Assembly (NCBI GenBank): GCA_019119815.1
Contig: DWWH01000004.1
Coordinates: 1-64,000 of the forward strand
Length of the DNA stretch: 64,000 nt
DNA from: Candidatus Eisenbergiella intestinipullorum
GTDB lineage: Bacteria; Bacillota; Clostridia; Lachnospirales; Lachnospiraceae
Reading direction: 5' to 3'
Position numbers and translations under genes: made by a program. The notes under the pieces are model-generated. The model did not search any database, was not told where the DNA came from, and saw only the letters and a program-made list of their open reading frames with translations. This document shows positions 1 to 7,543 of this stretch, piece by piece (the first letter of the stretch is position 1; every line of letters begins with the position of its first letter).

Positions 1-140
1 TGAAAAATAAGCCTGACGGCTTATTTTTCAATCGGCAGTTTTGCGCCGAAGCACAAAACTGCTGTGATCGCAGAGGAGAAATCACATGCGTGATTTCTCC
101 TCGCGGCCTCAGCGTAGAACGCTTCGGCATGAAGGTAAAA
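1..140 (+). repeat. Family-2 structured leader element, copy A
   Basis: This is a multi-hairpin leader that ends at the start codon of the deleted xpt gene. A perfect hairpin (TGAAAAATAAGC, 6-nt loop, GCTTATTTTTCA; 1-30) comes first and could also terminate transcription. It is followed by a CAGTTTTG/CAAAACTG hairpin, a small CTG/CAG hairpin and a long AGGAGAAATCAC/GTGATTTCTCCT hairpin. The tail carries an AGCGT/ACGCT hairpin and the ribosome-site stretch before ATG at 141. The same order of elements, with different stem sequences but matching linkers and tail, occurs at 55157-55289 before hisG. It may begin upstream of the window. Confidence 0.7.
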
Positions 141-446
141 ATGGAACTGTTGAAAGAGAGGATCCGCCGGGACGGCAGGGTCAGAGCAGGCGGTGTCCTG
201 AAGGTGGACGCCTTTTTGAACCATCAGATGGACGTGGAGCTGTTTGCGGAAATCGGGAAGGAATTCCGGCGCCGTTTTGCGGAGGACGAGGTTACGAAGA
301 TTTTGACCATAGAGGCGTCCGGGATCGTGATCGAGAAGGGCTTCCAGTCGGGCGGAGACCGGCTCCGCAGAGAAGGGATCCACCTGGAATCTCTGGCCAT
401 TATCGATTCCATGGATGAAAAAACGGGAGAAATCCGGTTTCGCTGA
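141..446 (+). pseudogene. xpt: Xanthine phosphoribosyltransferase with central in-frame deletion
   Basis: Xpt converts xanthine and PRPP to XMP in purine salvage. The 101-residue product matches the start of Xpt (MELLKERI, then [12 protein letters not shown], then [11 protein letters not shown]) and jumps at residue 62-63 directly to the family C-terminus ([19 protein letters not shown]). Full-length Xpt is about 190 residues, so about 90 residues are missing, including the acidic PRPP-binding loop. The reading frame is kept across the junction near position 326. The start at 141 follows a GAAGG ribosome site supplied by the upstream repeat. The product should be catalytically dead. Xpt identity is recalled from the family; an assembly or consensus artefact cannot be excluded. 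Confidence 0.8.
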
Positions 447-478
447 AAACCGGCTCCCCCGTTTTCCCCGCCTTACTT

Positions 479-612
479 GTTACAGCTCAGCCTTCGGCAG
501 AGCTGTAACGGCATCCGGCCATTCCAAGCGCTTCGCGCCAGGCCGGATGCTTCCAGCCGGTCTGTTTTCGTACGGTCTGCGCAGGGAATGCGCAGACCTG
601 CTGAGTAGTAAC
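479..612 (+). repeat. Family-1 three-hairpin intergenic element, copy 1
   Basis: This is a structured element between the converging xpt' and fucosidase genes. Hairpin 1 is GTTACAGCTC/GAGCTGTAAC (479-509). Hairpin 2 is GCATCCGGCC/GGCCGGATGC (511-550) with an ATTCCA bulge and an inner AGCGC/GCG(C) stem. Hairpin 3 is TCTGCGCA/TGCGCAGA (576-596). The segment GCCGG..TTTTC.TACG lies between hairpins 2 and 3, and the element ends in AGTAAC. It begins 32 bases after the xpt' stop and ends 3 bases before the fucosidase stop codon. It is nearly identical to 59407-59541 and structurally equivalent to 50682-50824. Confidence 0.85.
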
Positions 613-614
613 CC

Positions 615-1934
615 TTACTTCAGAAACAGCTCAATGACCGGCACCAGAGAATGGGGTTTTACCGGAGGAAGATAGAGGATCAGATCATCGTCCCTGCCCT
701 TTTCATTCTTGGCGGAAAAGTGATCGATCTGTCCTTCTGTAAAGAGCACTTCGCTGGCATCGTGCAGAAACTGCGCATATTCCACTCTGCCTCCGAGGCC
801 GGGAAGGCGCAGATGGGCGAAGGGATAGGCGAACAGATGCAGGTACAGGCGGCTTCCGTCCGTGCTCTGGGTATAGCGGCAGTCCGCAGGAGCGACAAAT
901 TCCGGTTCGGCCATGGTACAGCCATAGATGGAGCGGCTGTTGTACTTCATCCACTCGGCATAGACCTGAAGGGCCTCTTCGGCGCGGTAGTCCAGATAGC
1001 CTCTGGCAGTGGGACCCACGTTCATCAGCAGGTTCCCGCCGCAGGAGACGGTGTTGACCAGCATGCGGATGAGCATTTCCGGAGACTTCCAGGTCTGCTC
1101 GTCCCGATAATAGCCCCAGGAGCCGGAAAAGGTCTGGCAGGCCTCCCAGGTGACCAGCTCCCCGGTTTCCGGATGCGTCATCCATTGGGTGGGCTGATAC
1201 TGTTCCGGCGTCCACAGATCCTGATCGATCTCCGCCCGGTTGTCGATGATGATATGGGGCTGGAGAGCGCGCGCTGTGGCGATGAGCTTTTCGGATTCCC
1301 AGTCGTCCTTTCCCTTCCCCTTCATCCACGCCCTGTCACCGGTGCCGTTGAAGTCGCTGTAAGAGAAATCAAACCAGAGGATGTCGATCTTCCCGTAATT
1401 GGTCAGAAGCTCCGTGACCTGGTCGCGCATATACTGCGCATACCGCTTCATGTCGCGGCCCTGATTCTGGGAAAAGGCGTCGGGATCATCTCTGCGGGGA
1501 TGGTTCATGTCAATGGTAAAATCCGGATGATGCCAGTCGATCAGGGAATAATAGAAGCCGACGCGCAGTCCCTGTGCACGGAAGGCGTCCACATATTCCC
1601 GGACCAGATCCCTTCCGCAGGGCGTATTGGTGGATTTGTAATCCGTATATTTGCTGTCAAACAGACAGAAGCCCTCATGGTGCTTGGTGGTAAGGACCGC
1701 ATATTTCATGCCTGCGGCCTTCGCCTGTCTCGCCCAGTCCGCAGGATCAAACAGGTCGGGATCAAAATGCCGGAAATAGAGATCATATTTTTCCTCCGGG
1801 ATTTCTTCATGATTTTTGACCCATTCGTGCCGGGCGGGCATGGCGTACAGGCCGAAATGAATGAACATGCCGAAGCGGTCATGCGTGAACCAGGCGGTAT
1901 CACCGGGGGTTTTGCGGGTAACATAGCTTGTCAT
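615..1934 (-). CDS. Alpha-L-fucosidase, GH29 family
   Basis: The 439-residue product belongs to glycoside hydrolase family 29, which releases terminal L-fucose from glycans such as mucin or milk oligosaccharides. Family hallmarks are WFTHDRFGMFIHFGLYAMPA near the start, TTKHHEGFCLFDS around residue 80, and DILWFDFSYSDF, whose aspartate after WF corresponds to the catalytic nucleophile. No signal peptide is visible, so it probably acts on imported oligosaccharides in the cytoplasm. I chose the ATG at 1934 because GGAGAG lies just upstream and the family homology starts there; a longer open frame to 2153 is not supported. It is divergent from an AraC-type regulator, its probable controller. Confidence 0.9.
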   Translation of the reverse strand: MTSYVTRKTPGDTAWFTHDRFGMFIHFGLYAMPARHEWVKNHEEIPEEKYDLYFRHFDPDLFDPADWARQAKAAGMKYAVLTTKHHEGFCLFDSKYTDYKSTNTPCGRDLVREYVDAFRAQGLRVGFYYSLIDWHHPDFTIDMNHPRRDDPDAFSQNQGRDMKRYAQYMRDQVTELLTNYGKIDILWFDFSYSDFNGTGDRAWMKGKGKDDWESEKLIATARALQPHIIIDNRAEIDQDLWTPEQYQPTQWMTHPETGELVTWEACQTFSGSWGYYRDEQTWKSPEMLIRMLVNTVSCGGNLLMNVGPTARGYLDYRAEEALQVYAEWMKYNSRSIYGCTMAEPEFVAPADCRYTQSTDGSRLYLHLFAYPFAHLRLPGLGGRVEYAQFLHDASEVLFTEGQIDHFSAKNEKGRDDDLILYLPPVKPHSLVPVIELFLK

Positions 1935-2133
1935 TTCTGTCTCTCCTTTCAATGCGCCTGCAGCAGGCACGCCATTCCGGGACCGGGATGGGGGCTCCGC
2001 CGGCAGACGCAGAACCGTGTGTTTCTTTTGCTGCCCTGCCGGATCAGACGGCGGCAGGGCTCCTGACCTTATTGTAGGAAACCGCGGGAGAAGGCGACAT
2101 GGAAAAATACGGACAAAATATGGAGTTTTCGGT
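1935..2133. promoter_or_regulatory. Divergent intergenic region between fucosidase and AraC
   Basis: About 200 bases separate the two divergent starts. The only strong structure seen is an inverted repeat GCCCTGCCG/CGGCAGGGC (2033-2041 and 2052-2060), without a U tract, which could be a regulator site or hairpin. No convincing -35/-10 pair was found. Confidence 0.35.
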
Positions 2134-3011
2134 ATGGAACTTTTGGAGAACAAAAGGGCGCTCCGGATTTGGAAGGCTTTCGAGCTGAATATCCTGTATT
2201 CCGGCCTGGCGCGGACAGGGACGGAATGGCAGGCGGAAAATGTCCGTTCCCCCTTTTCCAGACTTTATTTCATTCTGAAGGGAGAGGGGACCGTGTGTTG
2301 GGCCGGTACCAGCCGGGCCGGTACCACAGCTGCCTGTCCGACATCCGCCTGCCAGGCAGACGTCTGTCTGGCAAAAGAGAAGCTCCGTCTCAAGGAAGGC
2401 AGCCTGTATCTGATCCCGGCAGGCGTGACCTTTTCCTATTCCTGTGAGCATTATATGGAGCAGCTTTTTTCCACGTCAATGTGAATGGGGAAAACGGCAT
2501 GGATCTCTTTCAGGGCTGCGGCAGGATCCTGGAGCGGGAATCGCAGGCAGGGCAAAACGGGCTGGCTCTGCAGCTTTACCGTTCGGAGAGCACGGCGGAC
2601 GCGTTCCGTCTGAAGGGGCTGATCTGGGAAGAGCTTGCGGCCTTTGCGGAGGCGGAGGGACTTCCTCCCGAATCCGGCCGGAGCTGTTCCGAACTGGTCA
2701 GCCGGTTCTTTTTCCTGGCGCAGAATCCGGTCAGCGCTTCCAATCACGTCAGAGGGCTTGCGGAGCGGCTGCATGTGGCGGAAAGTACGCTGTCCAAGCG
2801 TTTCCGGCTGGAAACCGGGATGGCTCCCGGCGCCTATTTGAACAGGCTGGTTCTGGAAAAAGCCTGCCGGCTGCTGCTTTCGGAGGAGGTCAGCATCGCG
2901 GCGGTCGCAGACCGGCTCGGTTTTTCCGATCAATTTTATTTTACCAAATATTTCAGACGGCAGATGAGCATGACCCCCAGCGCGTACAGACGGCTGATGC
3001 GCAGGGGATGA
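2134..3011 (+). pseudogene. AraC-family regulator split by a one-base frameshift in a T run
   Basis: This is a transcription regulator with an N-terminal cupin-like sensor (MELLENKRALRIWKAFEL, later LKEGSLYLIPAGVTFSYS) and a C-terminal double helix-turn-helix (VRGLAERLHVAESTLSKRF; VSIAAVADRLGFSDQFYFTK). The first frame stops at 2484 and the rest lies in the frame starting near 2481. At 2465-2470 there are six T's. One extra T would give an uninterrupted reading FFHVNVNGENG, typical of AraC proteins at this point. The start has GGAG 8 bases upstream. The cause may be mutation, slippage-based switching or a sequencing error. Its divergent position suggests control of the fucosidase. Confidence 0.8.
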
Positions 3012-3032
3012 CAACGACGTGAGGAGAGCGGC

Positions 3033-4403
3033 ATGTATTACGGTTTTTATGAGTTGATCCTTTATTTTTTCCTGTATTCTTTTTTGGGCTGGTGCGCCGA
3101 GATCGCCTATGCGGCGGTACGGCATAAGAGGTTTATGAACCGGGGCTTTCTGAACGGTCCGTTCTGTCCTGTTTACGGCTTCGGCATGGTCCTGATCCTG
3201 ATCTTCTTCGGCCCGGAGCTGGATTCCTTCCTGTTTTTGGCCGTTGGCTGCGGCGTGGTGGCTGTGGTCCTGGAATTTTTCACGGGAATGCTGATGGAAC
3301 GGGCGTTTCACTGCAAATGGTGGGATTATTCCGGCTATAAAAGCAGTCTGGGCGGTTATGTCTGCCTGCCCTTTTCCTGTCTGTGGGGAGTGGGAGCGGC
3401 GGTCTGTCTCACCTTCCTCCAGCCCTGGCTGAACCGTCTGTTCGCCTTTCTTCCTCTCTGGGCAGAAAGGACGCTGGCGATCGCGCTGAGCCTCCTGTGC
3501 CTGCTGGACTTTCTTTCCGTAGCCGGGACGATCCGGAAACTGCAGAAAAACAGCCGCATGGAAGGCTTTGCAAACGGCATGCAGAAAGTTTCCAACCGGG
3601 TGGGAGAGGCCATTTCCGGCAGCATCGTAAAGCGTATGACCAGGGCCTTCCCCAACCTGTCTCAGCGGGGAGAAAACAGCCTTTTCGCCCTTCGCGAGAA
3701 AAAAGAAAAAAGCGGCGTCTTCGCCGAAGGCTGCGGCTTTTACAAGCTGGTCTGGCTGTTTTTCATCGGTGCCTTCCTGGGAGATATTGTGGAAACCATT
3801 TTCTGCCGGGTCACCATGGGCTACTGGATGAGCAGAAGCAGCGTGGTCTACGGCCCGTTCAGCGTGGTGTGGGGGATCGGCGTAGTAGTCCTTACCATGA
3901 TGCTGCACCGCTACCGGGAAAAAAGCGACAGCTATATCTTTGTCTTTGGAACGGTGGTGGGCGGAGCCTACGAATACATCTGCAGCGTGTTTACGGAGAT
4001 CGTGTTCGGAACCGTTTTCTGGGATTACAGCAAGCTTCCCTTTAATCTGGGCGGACGGATCAACCTGCTCTACTGCTTTTTCTGGGGACTGGTTTCCGTG
4101 GTCTGGATCCGAAAGCTCTATCCGCCCGTATCCCGGCTCATTGAAAAGATCCCCAGAAAGCCGGGCGTGGTGATCACCTGGCTCATGGTGATCTTCATGA
4201 GCTTCAACATGCTGATCTCTTCCATGGCTCTGACCCGCTACAGCTCCAGGTACCTGGGCGAACCGCCAAGGACAGAACTGGGAAGGCTGCTGGACGAACG
4301 GTTTACCGACGAACGGATGGAAAGGATCTATCCCAAGGCGATCATCCGGGCGGTGAGCGGCAATTCCGCTCCGGCGCAGGGCTCCGGCCCCGCCGGAACC
4401 TGA
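3033..4403 (+). CDS. Membrane protein, tandem PF06541-like (putative ABC transporter type IV) repeats
   Basis: The 456-residue protein has about ten hydrophobic segments. It contains two copies of the same module: YFFLYSFLGWCAEIAYAA..GFLNGPFCPVYGFG in the first half and LFFIGAFLGDIVETIFCR..SVVYGPFSVVWGIG in the second, each followed by a WDYS motif. This matches the Firmicutes family annotated as a putative ABC transporter type IV (PF06541), usually found as a single module of about 200 residues. No ATPase is adjacent. The function is unproven. It starts 21 bases after the AraC stop and could be cotranscribed with it. Confidence 0.7.
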   Translation: MYYGFYELILYFFLYSFLGWCAEIAYAAVRHKRFMNRGFLNGPFCPVYGFGMVLILIFFGPELDSFLFLAVGCGVVAVVLEFFTGMLMERAFHCKWWDYSGYKSSLGGYVCLPFSCLWGVGAAVCLTFLQPWLNRLFAFLPLWAERTLAIALSLLCLLDFLSVAGTIRKLQKNSRMEGFANGMQKVSNRVGEAISGSIVKRMTRAFPNLSQRGENSLFALREKKEKSGVFAEGCGFYKLVWLFFIGAFLGDIVETIFCRVTMGYWMSRSSVVYGPFSVVWGIGVVVLTMMLHRYREKSDSYIFVFGTVVGGAYEYICSVFTEIVFGTVFWDYSKLPFNLGGRINLLYCFFWGLVSVVWIRKLYPPVSRLIEKIPRKPGVVITWLMVIFMSFNMLISSMALTRYSSRYLGEPPRTELGRLLDERFTDERMERIYPKAIIRAVSGNSAPAQGSGPAGT

Positions 4404-4462
4404 ACGGCGATGCCGATGATACAGAACCGACAGAAGCAAATGGAGCAGAAAGGAAGAAAAAT

Positions 4463-4780
4463 ATGGTGCCGATCCTTGCGAGAATGGCAGTGATCATCAA
4501 GGCGGATCACGATACGAACGTGATCACGGGAAATTATGAAATGGCCTATATCTGCGGCCTGCTGTGCCGTCTTTCCGGCCTCCCCGGAGGGGAGTTCCTG
4601 ACGCCGGAGGCCATGCAGGAGGGGACTCTGTCCGCTCTGGAGGGCCGTCAGTGGCAGGATATGCGGGAAAAGAACCTGTTCCGCATGCTCCGCGCCTATA
4701 AACCGGAGAGTGTATATGACGAACAGGTGCAGGAGCTGTACCGGATGGGGCTGAATGAGGAACGGCCCTGGCAGAAATAG
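4463..4780 (+). CDS. Hypothetical protein, 105 residues
   Basis: I do not recognise this small protein. It has a GAAAGGAAG ribosome site before ATG 4463, a mixed charged/hydrophobic composition and no membrane segment. The segment GNYEMAYICGLLCRLSGLPGG is the most distinctive. It lies 59 bases after the membrane protein and 36 bases before asparaginase, all in one direction, so the three genes are probably one operon. Confidence 0.55.
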   Translation: MVPILARMAVIIKADHDTNVITGNYEMAYICGLLCRLSGLPGGEFLTPEAMQEGTLSALEGRQWQDMREKNLFRMLRAYKPESVYDEQVQELYRMGLNEERPWQK

Positions 4781-4816
4781 ATCAGGATTTTTTCAGGGAA
4801 AGGAACGAGACAGAAT

Positions 4817-5818
4817 ATGGCGGAAAAACGAATCCTGCTTTTGACCACGGGGGGGACTATCGCTTCCCATATGACCAGCCACGGCCTGGTGCCGACGCTG
4901 ACGGCAGAGGACATCCTGAATGTGCTTCCCGATATGGGAAAGCTCTGTAGCCTGGAGGCGAAGAATCTGTTCCGCATCGACAGCACAAACATGACCTGCG
5001 GCCACTGGAAGCAGATCGCACGGGAGATCGAAAGCCATTACTGGGAATACGACGGCTTTATCATCTGTCACGGCACGGATACCATGGCATATACGGCGGC
5101 GGCTTTATCCTATATGATCCAGAATTCGCCCAAACCCATCGTGCTCACCGGTTCCCAGCGTCCTCTGGAAATGGAGATCTCCGATGCCCGCATGAACCTG
5201 CGGGACAGCATCCTCTACGTCCTGGATCCCGCCTCCAGCGGGGTGAGCCTGGTGTTTGGAGGCAAGATCATCGCCGGGACCCGGGCCAAAAAGACCAAGA
5301 GCATGAGCTACAACGCTTTTTCCAGCATCAACTATCCGGAGCTCGCTGTCATGAGAGACGAGCATCTGGTGCGCTACATCGAACCCAGGAAAACGGACGG
5401 CGGCCCTGTTTTCTATCATGAGATGGATCCGAAAGTCTTTCTGCTGAAGCTCACGCCGGGTATCTCGCCCCTCATCCTGGAGGATATTTTTGCCCGCTAT
5501 GACGGACTCATCGTGGAAAGCTTCGGCGTGGGCGGCATCCCGGACAGCATCCTGCAGGAGTTCGAAAGCCTGATGAGAAAGTACGGAACCGGCAAGATCG
5601 TCGTGATGACCACGCAGGTGACCTATGAGGGCAGCAATATCGGCGTCTATGAAGTGGGAAAGAGGGTGCGGGACAAATTCCGCCTGCTGGAAGCCTACGA
5701 TATGAACCTGGAAGCAGTGTTCACCAAACTGATGTGGATCCTCGGCTGCCGTCCGGAAAGCTATGAACAGGTGCGGCAGATGTTCTACCGCACGATCAAC
5801 TATGATGTGTTCTGCTGA
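4817..5818 (+). CDS. ansA: L-asparaginase, type I-like
   Basis: The 333-residue enzyme hydrolyses asparagine to aspartate and ammonia. The two catalytic threonine motifs are present: LLLTTGGTIAS near the N-terminus and CHGTDTMAYTAAALS around residues 84-98. LTGSQRPLEMEISDARMNL follows, as expected for the family. There is no signal peptide, which supports a cytoplasmic type I enzyme. The start at 4817 follows GGGAAAGGAAC. The gene is the last of a tight run with the two genes upstream. Confidence 0.9.
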   Translation: MAEKRILLLTTGGTIASHMTSHGLVPTLTAEDILNVLPDMGKLCSLEAKNLFRIDSTNMTCGHWKQIAREIESHYWEYDGFIICHGTDTMAYTAAALSYMIQNSPKPIVLTGSQRPLEMEISDARMNLRDSILYVLDPASSGVSLVFGGKIIAGTRAKKTKSMSYNAFSSINYPELAVMRDEHLVRYIEPRKTDGGPVFYHEMDPKVFLLKLTPGISPLILEDIFARYDGLIVESFGVGGIPDSILQEFESLMRKYGTGKIVVMTTQVTYEGSNIGVYEVGKRVRDKFRLLEAYDMNLEAVFTKLMWILGCRPESYEQVRQMFYRTINYDVFC

Positions 5819-5957
5819 AGCTTCTGCGAATATTTTCCAGCCAAAGCTCATATACTTCTATACAGCAACAGGGACATGTCCGGTAGATGCCGTTCATGCC
5901 CGGGAGAATAAACTGGGACAGGAGGCGTGCACACGCTTCGGATTGGAGGACAGGTTT

Positions 5958-6203
5958 ATGCCGAGAGGAAGAAAAAAGCTGACGCTGGAGGAAAAGATCC
6001 GTGAGACCCAGCAGTCCATCTATAACCTGGAAAACAGGACGCAGGAGCTGTATGAACAGCTTCAGGGACTGCTGGAGGAAAAGAAAAGACAGGAGCTGGA
6101 AAAGCTTTCCGATGCGCTGGATGAGGCCGGTGTTTCCGTGGAGGAAGTGCTGGAGCACATACGGACGCAGGAGAGCGGAATGGACACAGCTAATATCGCA
6201 TGA
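5958..6203 (+). CDS. Small coiled-coil protein
   Basis: An 81-residue highly charged protein starting MPRGRKKLTLEEKI and continuing as a predicted coiled coil of about 45 residues (leucine/glutamate heptads), ending in a short acidic tail. The basic N-terminus could contact nucleic acid, but no function can be assigned. Similar short basic plus coiled-coil proteins are common in gut clostridia. It has a GGAGGA ribosome site. Its stop codon is shared with the A tract of the opposing terminator. Confidence 0.6.
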   Translation: MPRGRKKLTLEEKIRETQQSIYNLENRTQELYEQLQGLLEEKKRQELEKLSDALDEAGVSVEEVLEHIRTQESGMDTANIA

Positions 6204-6238
6204 AAAAAACGGCGGCTTTGATTTGTTCAAAGCCGCCG
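6203..6238 (-). terminator. Rho-independent terminator of the VanW gene
   Basis: Perfect 11-bp stem CGGCGGCTTTG/CAAAGCCGCCG (6210-6238) with a 7-base loop. On the minus strand it is followed by seven T's, so it ends transcription from the vanW side. The tract overlaps the stop of the plus-strand coiled-coil gene. Confidence 0.9.
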
Positions 6239-6280
6239 TAGGCGTATTTATGCAGGGAAATCTTATATTGATTCTTCCGA

Positions 6281-7459
6281 TTATTCGTCTTCCGCATCGG
6301 AATCTGCGGGCTTGGGCGCCATGTAATAAGAAGCACCCACATATTCCGTGCTGACCTCCGTACCATCCTGGTAGGTGGTGAAATAGGTCTTGGCCGAAAG
6401 GCTTCCGGTCTCTTTGGACCAGAGCTTGAAGCTGCGCCCATTCAGATCATGATCCCAAACCAGGCAGTTGACGATCAGAGTCTTTCCTTCCGTATAAGCC
6501 TGCAGGATCACAGGTGCAGAGTAATCGTTGCGGAAACGCAGGTCTTTGCTTCCGGCCGAAATCGCTGCGTCCAGTCCCAACGGGAGATAATGGACAGGCA
6601 TGCTGTGCGGATGGCGTTCCAGGACCGTAAGTCCGGCATTCTTCACCGCATTATAGACGGTGGAAGACACCTGGCAGATGCCTCCGCCGATGGCCGGAAC
6701 CGTCCTTCCGTTCAGATAGGCTCCGGCAGACTTGTAGCCGTTTGCCGTGGTACGGGGCTTGATGGCATCGCTGACGGAAACCTCCTGACCGGGCATGACG
6801 ATCATATTGTTCAGATGTCCGGAAGCTACCTCGATATTGTTGATCCGGTTGGAGGAACTGGTCGAGAAACTGGTGGAGCAGGAGCCGGCCAGCACAAAAT
6901 CCGGACTGTAGGTCAGCGTCCCCTCCGTCACAACAGGGGTCAGATACCCGTCTGTCAGCTCCAGGGTCAGCGTCTGCGGCTTTCCGGCTGCAAACTGCTG
7001 CTGAAGCGTCGTGAGGATCCACAGCTTCACGTTATCATTCAGCTGGTAATAGGTCTGGCCGGAATTGTAGATATAGCTTCCCGTTCCGGTATCAAAAATG
7101 GGCGTATCACTGTTGAAGACCTGGCCTTTGAGCTGTTCGTTGATGGCGGAGAGAAACACGTCGATCACGGCGCTGTCGCCGATCACGCACTGGCGGATCC
7201 CTCCGTCGTCAGACAGAAAAACAGGATAATCCTTCATGAGCCCGATCCCCATGGCCCAGGTCTGGCCGTTCAGAGAAAGAACGACAGCCTGGTCCATCCA
7301 GCCCGCATCAATGTATCTGCTGTCAGAAACGGTCGTGGTGATCCCTCCTGCAGGCAGAGCCTGGGCAGCGGACAGAGAAAGGGGCCGTGTGAACAGCAGG
7401 CAGGCCGCGATCGCTGCGAGAGCAACACGTTTTCCGGCAAATAAAGATTGTATCTTCAT
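6281..7459 (-). CDS. VanW family protein, secreted or membrane-anchored
   Basis: A 392-residue protein of the VanW family (named from glycopeptide-resistance clusters; biochemical role unknown). It has an N-terminal basic and hydrophobic export segment (KRVALAAIAACLLFTRPLSL). The VanW core carries MPGQEVSVSDAIKPRTTANGY, then GGGICQVSSTVYNA and HPHSMPVHYLPLGLDAA, the family signature. I preferred ATG 7459 because AGGAAGG is 12 bases upstream; ATG 7471 sits directly against it. It is 84 bases downstream of the activase gene on the same strand, so the two may be cotranscribed, and it ends at the 6203-6238 terminator. Confidence 0.85.
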   Translation of the reverse strand: MKIQSLFAGKRVALAAIAACLLFTRPLSLSAAQALPAGGITTTVSDSRYIDAGWMDQAVVLSLNGQTWAMGIGLMKDYPVFLSDDGGIRQCVIGDSAVIDVFLSAINEQLKGQVFNSDTPIFDTGTGSYIYNSGQTYYQLNDNVKLWILTTLQQQFAAGKPQTLTLELTDGYLTPVVTEGTLTYSPDFVLAGSCSTSFSTSSSNRINNIEVASGHLNNMIVMPGQEVSVSDAIKPRTTANGYKSAGAYLNGRTVPAIGGGICQVSSTVYNAVKNAGLTVLERHPHSMPVHYLPLGLDAAISAGSKDLRFRNDYSAPVILQAYTEGKTLIVNCLVWDHDLNGRSFKLWSKETGSLSAKTYFTTYQDGTEVSTEYVGASYYMAPKPADSDAEDE

Positions 7460-7543
7460 GGCTTTCACCATCCTTCCTGAATTAGGATATTTTTGTGTTT
7501 CCACCCAAGGATAACACAATCCGCCGGCATTTCCAACCCCCAT

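Noticed and set aside
1..140. Purine riboswitch before xpt
   Set aside because: The conserved purine-aptamer loops are absent; the leader is the family-2 repeat instead.
651..2066. 471-codon open frame on the plus strand opposite the fucosidase
   Set aside because: It lies antisense to a clear GH29 gene, has no ribosome site and no family resemblance; high G+C makes such shadows common.
2451..4439. 662-codon minus-strand frame opposite the AraC gene and the duplicated membrane protein
   Set aside because: Low-complexity, histidine/glutamine/proline-rich translation typical of an antisense shadow; both real genes lie on the other strand.
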